Origin: Micromonospora purpureochromogenes
GTDB lineage: Bacteria; Actinomycetota; Actinomycetes; Mycobacteriales; Micromonosporaceae
DNA: 64,000 nt
Assembly: GCF_900091515.1 (NCBI RefSeq)
Contig: NZ_LT607410.1
Location: forward strand, 4,774,001-4,838,000
Direction of reading: 5' to 3'
Shown here piece by piece: positions 60,216-64,000 of the stretch; positions within the stretch are counted from its first letter, which is position 1, and each line of letters opens with the position of its first letter. The notes under the pieces are model-generated. The model was given only the letters and a program-made list of their open reading frames with translations, was not told the DNA's origin and ran no database searches. The translations under genes were made by a program, and so were the position numbers.

Positions 60216-61162
60216 CAGAGTCCTTTCGAGGGGTACGGGCCGACGCGCGGGGTGTACGCGTCGAGGGGAGTGCGGGCCGCCGGAGCGGTCGGGCCCACGG
60301 GATTCGCGCCGGCCGGGCCGGCAACGGAGGGCGTGCCGGCAGCCGGATCGGCGGGGGCCGGGGCGCCGGGCAGCGGGGCCAGCGACGGGGTGGTGAGACC
60401 GGGCACCACCAGCGGGGCGCCGGTGACCGGGCAGGGCACCACCACGCAGTCGAGCCCGAAGACGTCCCGGACCAGCTCCGCGGTGAGGATCTCCCGGGGC
60501 GGCCCGGCGGCGACCACGGACCCGGCCCGCATCGCCACGAGGTGGTCGGCGTAGCGGGCGGCCTGGTTGAGGTCGTGCAGCACGGCGACCACCGTGCGGC
60601 CCCGCTCAGCGCGCAGCCGGTGCAGCAGGTCCAGCACCTCGACCTGGTGGGCCAGGTCGAGGAAGGTGGTCGGCTCGTCGAGCAGCAGCGCCTCGGTGTC
60701 CTGGGCGAGGGTCATCGCGATCCAGACCCGCTGCCGCTGGCCGCCGGAGAGGGTGTCCACCGGCCGGTCGGCCAGCCCGGCGACGTCGGCCAGTGCCATC
60801 GCCCGGTCCACCGCGACGGCGTCCTGCTCCGACCACTGCCGCCACCACCGCTGGTAGGGCTGCCGGCCCCGCCCGACCAGGTCGGCCACGGTGACGCCCT
60901 CCGGCACCAGCGGGCTCTGCGGCAGCACGCCCAGCCGGCGGGCCACCTCCCGGGTGGGCAGGTCGCGGATGGCGGTGCCGTCCAGCAGCACCGCGCCCCG
61001 GCGGGGCGTGAGCAGCCGGGCCATCGTGCGCAGCAGGGTGGACTTGCCGCAGGCGTTCGGCCCGACGATGACGGTGAACGCGTCGGCGGGCAGCTCCAGG
61101 TCGAGCCCGTCCAACACGGTCCGTTCGTCGTAGCCGGCGACCAGGTCGCGGGTGGAGAGCAT
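60215..61162 (-). CDS. Fe3+-siderophore ABC transporter ATPase, with long C-terminal tail
   Basis: 315 residues from ATG 61162, AGGAGG 5 bases upstream. FepC/FhuC type: Walker [20 protein letters not shown], signature [41 protein letters not shown] and H-loop [12 protein letters not shown]. The normal fold ends at about residue 254, after the [14 protein letters not shown] block. A further 60 or so residues rich in Ala/Pro/Gly follow, which the family usually lacks. Confidence 0.9.
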   Translation of the reverse strand: MLSTRDLVAGYDERTVLDGLDLELPADAFTVIVGPNACGKSTLLRTMARLLTPRRGAVLLDGTAIRDLPTREVARRLGVLPQSPLVPEGVTVADLVGRGRQPYQRWWRQWSEQDAVAVDRAMALADVAGLADRPVDTLSGGQRQRVWIAMTLAQDTEALLLDEPTTFLDLAHQVEVLDLLHRLRAERGRTVVAVLHDLNQAARYADHLVAMRAGSVVAAGPPREILTAELVRDVFGLDCVVVPCPVTGAPLVVPGLTTPSLAPLPGAPAPADPAAGTPSVAGPAGANPVGPTAPAARTPLDAYTPRVGPYPSKGL

Positions 61163-61188
61163 CGCGCCTCCTGTGCCAGGGGTGGACG

Positions 61189-62271
61189 TCACGACGACCG
61201 CCGACGGCCGCGGACCAGCAGGAACATCAGGTACGGCCCGCCGATCGCGGCGGTGAGCACGCCCGCCGGCAGTTGGGTGGGGGCGAACAGCCGCCGGCCG
61301 GCGAGGTCGGCCAGCACCAGCAGCAGCGCGCCGAGCAGCGCGGCGCACACCATCGGCGGCCGCTCGGCCCGGACCAGCCGGCGGGCCACCTGCGGAGCGA
61401 CCAGGGCGACGAAGTCGACCGCGCCGACCTGGGCGGTGACGGTGGCCGCGACGACGACGCCGGTGGCGGCCAGACCGATCCGGCGGGCCACCGGCCGCAG
61501 CCCGATGCCCCGGGCGGTGTCGTCGTCCAGTGCGGAGCCGTTGAGCGCCCAGCCGGCCCAGGCCAGCACCGGCAGCAGCACGGCCAGGGTGAGCGCGATC
61601 CAGACCGTCTCGGTCCAGCCCTTGCCGGCGAGGGTGCCGATCAGCCAGATCTGCGCCCGCAGCCCGTCGATCGGGTCGGCGGAGAGCATGACCACCTCGG
61701 TCAGCGCCCGCAGGGCGAACGCGACGGCGACGCCGGCCAGCACGAACCGCTGCGCGGCCAGCCCGTGCCGGGCGCCGAGCGCGAGCAGCAGGACCGCGGC
61801 GGCCAGCCCGCCGACCAGGGCCGCCGGGGCGACCAGCACGGCCGCCGCACCGGTGGTGATCGCGACGGTGGCGGCCAGGCCGGCGCCCTGGGTGATGCCG
61901 ATGACGTCGGGGCTGGCCAGGGGATTGCGCGCGACGCTCTGGATCAGCGTGCCGGCGATCCCGAAGGCCGCGCCGGCCGTCGCGGCCAGCACGAGCCGGG
62001 GCAGCCGCAGGTCGAGCACGACCAGGTCGTACGGGGTGCCGGCGCCGGAGAGCGCGCGGAGCACGTCGGCCGGCGCGACGTACGGGGTGCCGAGGCAGAG
62101 GCTGAGCAGCGCGGCGAGGGCGAGCAGCACGGTCGAGGCGAGCGCGACGAGCACCGCGCGGCGGCGCACCTGGAGGCTGACCGGCCCGACCCGCACCAAC
62201 GACCGGCCGGGCAGCCCGGCGAGGCCCGTCGGGGCGGCGGCCGGGGCAATGGTCAGGTCGGGGGCGGTCAT
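61189..62271 (-). CDS. Fe3+-siderophore ABC permease (FecCD family)
   Basis: 360 residues, about 9-10 helices. FecCD signatures: [52 protein letters not shown], and [26 protein letters not shown]...[36 protein letters not shown] 62271 overlaps the upstream permease stop by 4 bases. Forms the membrane channel with the partner permease. Confidence 0.92.
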   Translation of the reverse strand: MTAPDLTIAPAAAPTGLAGLPGRSLVRVGPVSLQVRRRAVLVALASTVLLALAALLSLCLGTPYVAPADVLRALSGAGTPYDLVVLDLRLPRLVLAATAGAAFGIAGTLIQSVARNPLASPDVIGITQGAGLAATVAITTGAAAVLVAPAALVGGLAAAVLLLALGARHGLAAQRFVLAGVAVAFALRALTEVVMLSADPIDGLRAQIWLIGTLAGKGWTETVWIALTLAVLLPVLAWAGWALNGSALDDDTARGIGLRPVARRIGLAATGVVVAATVTAQVGAVDFVALVAPQVARRLVRAERPPMVCAALLGALLLVLADLAGRRLFAPTQLPAGVLTAAIGGPYLMFLLVRGRRRSS

Positions 62272-63314
62272 GCGGTCACCACCTTGGCGCGGCGGACCAG
62301 GTACGCCAGCAACGGCGCGCCGATCAGCGCGGTGATGATCCCGGCCGGCACCTCACCGGGCGGGGCGATCAGCCGGCCGACGATGTCGGCGCCGAGCAGC
62401 AGGGTGGGGCCGAGCAGGGCGGAGACGCCCAGCGTCCAGCGGTGGTCGGCGCCGACCAGGGCGCGGGCCAGGTGCGGCACGGCGAGCCCGACGAAGGCGA
62501 TCGGCCCGGCCGAGGCGACCGCGGCACCGGTGAGCAGCACGGCGGCCGCGCCGCCGCCGAGGCGTACCAGGCCGATCCGGTGGCCCAGGCCGCGGGCGAC
62601 GTCGTCGCCGAGGGCGAGCGCGTCGAGGCCCCGGGCGACCACCGCGGCCAGGGCCAGCCCGGCCAGGACGAACGGCAGCACCTGGGCGGCGACGCCGAGA
62701 TCCCGCCCGGTCAGCCCGCCGACGACCCAGAACCGGTACTCCTCGAAGGTGCGCGCGTCGATGCTGAGCAGCGCGTACACCACGGAGGCGAGGCTGGCGT
62801 CGAGGGCCGCGCCGATCAGCGCGAGGGTGACCGGGCTGGCGCCCTCGCGGGTCCGGTTGGCGACGGCGAAGACCAGCAGGCCGGCGCCGAGCGCGCCCGC
62901 GATGCCGAACCAGACGTACCCGGCGAGGCTGCCGACGCCGAGGACGGCGATGGCCAGCACGACGCCGAAGGAGGCGCCGGCGCTGATGCCGAGGATCCGC
63001 GGCTCGGCGAGTGGGTTGCGGGTGAGCGCCTGGAAGAGCACCCCGGCGACCGCGAGGGCGAGGCCGACGACCAGGCCCAGGGCGGTACGCGGCATCCGCA
63101 GCTCGCGCACGATGGTGCTCGCCGTTCCCCCGTCCGGGGCGACCAGGGCGGTCCAGACCTGACCCACGCCCAGCGGCCGGCTGCCGAGCGCGAGGCTGGC
63201 CAGGACGGCCAGGAGCAGCGCCAGCGCGGCCGCGACGGCGACGGCGGTGCGGCGGCCCCGCCGTCCGCCGGTGCGGCGGGCGGCGCCGACCGGACGTGCG
63301 GCGAGGGTGGTCAC
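62268..63314 (-). CDS. Fe3+-siderophore ABC permease (FecCD family), first gene of operon
   Basis: 348 residues from GTG 63314. FecCD signatures: [52 protein letters not shown] and [71 protein letters not shown]. The iron box starts 20 bases upstream, so the operon is expected to respond to iron. Confidence 0.92.
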   Translation of the reverse strand: MTTLAARPVGAARRTGGRRGRRTAVAVAAALALLLAVLASLALGSRPLGVGQVWTALVAPDGGTASTIVRELRMPRTALGLVVGLALAVAGVLFQALTRNPLAEPRILGISAGASFGVVLAIAVLGVGSLAGYVWFGIAGALGAGLLVFAVANRTREGASPVTLALIGAALDASLASVVYALLSIDARTFEEYRFWVVGGLTGRDLGVAAQVLPFVLAGLALAAVVARGLDALALGDDVARGLGHRIGLVRLGGGAAAVLLTGAAVASAGPIAFVGLAVPHLARALVGADHRWTLGVSALLGPTLLLGADIVGRLIAPPGEVPAGIITALIGAPLLAYLVRRAKVVTA

Positions 63315-63333
63315 GATGCTCCCGAGCTGGAAC

Positions 63334-63352
63334 TAAGGTACGCCTTACCTTA
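63334..63352 (-). promoter_or_regulatory. Iron box of the siderophore ABC operon
   Basis: TAAGGTACGCCTTACCTTA: perfect 7-bp arms TAAGGTA and TACCTTA around CGCCT. It matches the DmdR/IdeR box less closely than the other two (about 13 of 19) but has the typical AAGGTNNNCCTTACC form, located just before GTG 63314. A half-site AGGGTGACCTAACC follows at about 63365. Confidence 0.75.
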
Positions 63353-63438
63353 GCCGAGATGCGAAGGGTGACCTAACCGAGCACCGTCGATCAGTCACCG
63401 ACCCGGGCACACCGGAACCAACCGGGGGAAATCACCCC

Positions 63439-63444
63439 TACCCT
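63439..63444 (+). promoter_or_regulatory. Candidate leaderless -10 (TACCCT) of the YCII gene
   Basis: TACCCT stands 6 bases before ATG 63451; no ribosome site is visible between them. Confidence 0.4.
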
Positions 63445-63450
63445 GGGTCC

Positions 63451-63810
63451 ATGCGATTCGACCAGCACACCCTCGTCCTCTTCAGCCGCCCGGCGGACGC
63501 GCCGGAGCTGCCCCGGGACGCGGCGGATCTGCTGCACGACACCCACCTGGCCCACCAGGCGGGGCTGGCGGAGCAGGGGCTCGTGCTCGCCGCCGGCCCG
63601 TTCGTGGACCCGGACGACCCGAGCCTGCGCGGTCTCGCGGTGCTGCCGATCAGCCCGGACGAGGCCCGCGAGCTGTACGCCAACGACCCCGCGGTGCGCG
63701 CCGGCCAACTCGTGGTGCGGGTGGCGAGCTGGCTGGTGCCGGAGGGCAACGTGCGCTACGAGAGCGTCGGCGTGCCCCGCTCGATGCTGGAGGCCGCCGC
63801 CGGCGACTGA
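63451..63810 (+). CDS. YCII-related small protein
   Basis: 119 residues, ferredoxin-like YCII fold: HTLVLFSRPADAPELP, then LHDTHLAHQAGLAEQGLVLAAGPFVDPDDPSLRGLAVLPI (catalytic-type His in HDTHLAHQ and the GPF element), and SPDEARELYANDPAVRAGQLVVRVASW. Family members bind small ligands or act as dehydrochlorinase-like enzymes; the role here is unknown. It has a leaderless -10 and is divergent from the ABC operon. Confidence 0.78.
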   Translation: MRFDQHTLVLFSRPADAPELPRDAADLLHDTHLAHQAGLAEQGLVLAAGPFVDPDDPSLRGLAVLPISPDEARELYANDPAVRAGQLVVRVASWLVPEGNVRYESVGVPRSMLEAAAGD

Positions 63811-63865
63811 CCCGCCGCCGCAACGGGCCGAGGCGCCGCCGGCGAACTGACCCCGGGAGGCGGGA

Positions 63866-64000
63866 TCAGTCCTCGGAGGCCGGCCGGCTGCTCGGCACGC
63901 TGGGCATCGGCCACTGCCCGGTGCGCACCGCCATCGGCGCGTCGAGCTGGTGGTCGCCCCAGACGTACGTCTCGGGCAGCAGCTCGGCGACGGGCACCGG
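63866..64000 (-). CDS. C-terminal fragment of an unidentified protein, cut by window edge
   Basis: 44 codons and a stop are visible on the minus strand, beginning outside the window. The fragment reads PETYVWGDHQLDAPMAVRTG near its middle and ends in PSSRPASED. The frame is open and has actinobacterial codon choice (third-position GC). I do not recognise the family. Confidence 0.5.
   Translation of the reverse strand, partial: PVPVAELLPETYVWGDHQLDAPMAVRTGQWPMPSVPSSRPASED

Noticed and set aside
1..64000. tRNA genes or rRNA
   Set aside because: No cloverleaf with a CCA-type end or conserved GTTCRANNC arm was found by eye in the gaps; a covariance search could still find one, but none is supported.

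Overview
The window looks like a chromosomal segment of a high-GC actinobacterium, most likely of the family Micromonosporaceae (Micromonospora-like). This placement is an inference. It rests on the very high GC, frequent GTG starts, many start codons that sit 6-7 bases after a TANNNT box (leaderless promoters), SigB/SigF-type regulators, a DUF397/XRE pair, F420-type LLM oxidoreductase, DmdR/IdeR-type iron boxes and a CebR-type cellulase operator. I saw no tRNA, rRNA, CRISPR array, insertion sequence or prophage gene.

Left part (1-22 kb): core and stress genes. They include a truncated HAD hydrolase, a CPA1 antiporter, an anti-sigma regulator with a MEDS sensor, a renalase-like oxidoreductase, a GH15 trehalase/glucoamylase coupled to a short-chain dehydrogenase, a membrane stress protein, a MarR-pirin operon, a phospholipase D-like protein, a SigB/SigF-family sigma factor, a GPP34-amino acid permease-acetyltransferase operon, an XRE/DUF397 pair, HrpB helicase and a PP2C phosphatase.

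Middle part (22-46 kb): secretion and housekeeping. A cellulase (CBM4-Ig-GH9-CBM2) sits behind a perfect CebR/CelR operator. A secreted protein fuses a snapalysin-type zinc protease to a trypsin-type serine protease. Further genes are an MFS carrier, an antiporter coupled to a UBP zinc finger, an LLM oxidoreductase, a succinate-semialdehyde dehydrogenase, a lipoprotein esterase, a PAC2 protein, exonuclease III, a MhuD-like haem-degrading enzyme, a class F sortase with a coupled exported protein, TrmB and a Ski2-like helicase.

Right part (46-63.4 kb): an iron-acquisition region. A desferrioxamine-type operon (desA-desB-desC-desD plus an exporter) lies behind an iron box. A second unit encodes a siderophore-interacting reductase and an FptX/AmpG-like importer. 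A divergent pair encodes a penicillin-acylase-like enzyme and a second DesC-like acyltransferase (desG/desH type). About 1.3 kb further on is an Fe-siderophore ABC transporter (two permeases, ATPase, lipoprotein) with its own iron box. Together these would make, acylate, export, re-import and reduce a hydroxamate siderophore under iron control.

The least explained signal is a dispersed family of long intergenic palindromes (four copies, at about 25.1, 42.7, 58.0 and 59.2 kb). They share a core of GAAAGNGTGGCTATTC and its complement, and each arm carries its own mini-hairpin. Two copies bracket a single DUF559 endonuclease-like gene (58084-58980). A second structural oddity is a tandem array of five strong hairpins (46121-46341) between two convergent genes.
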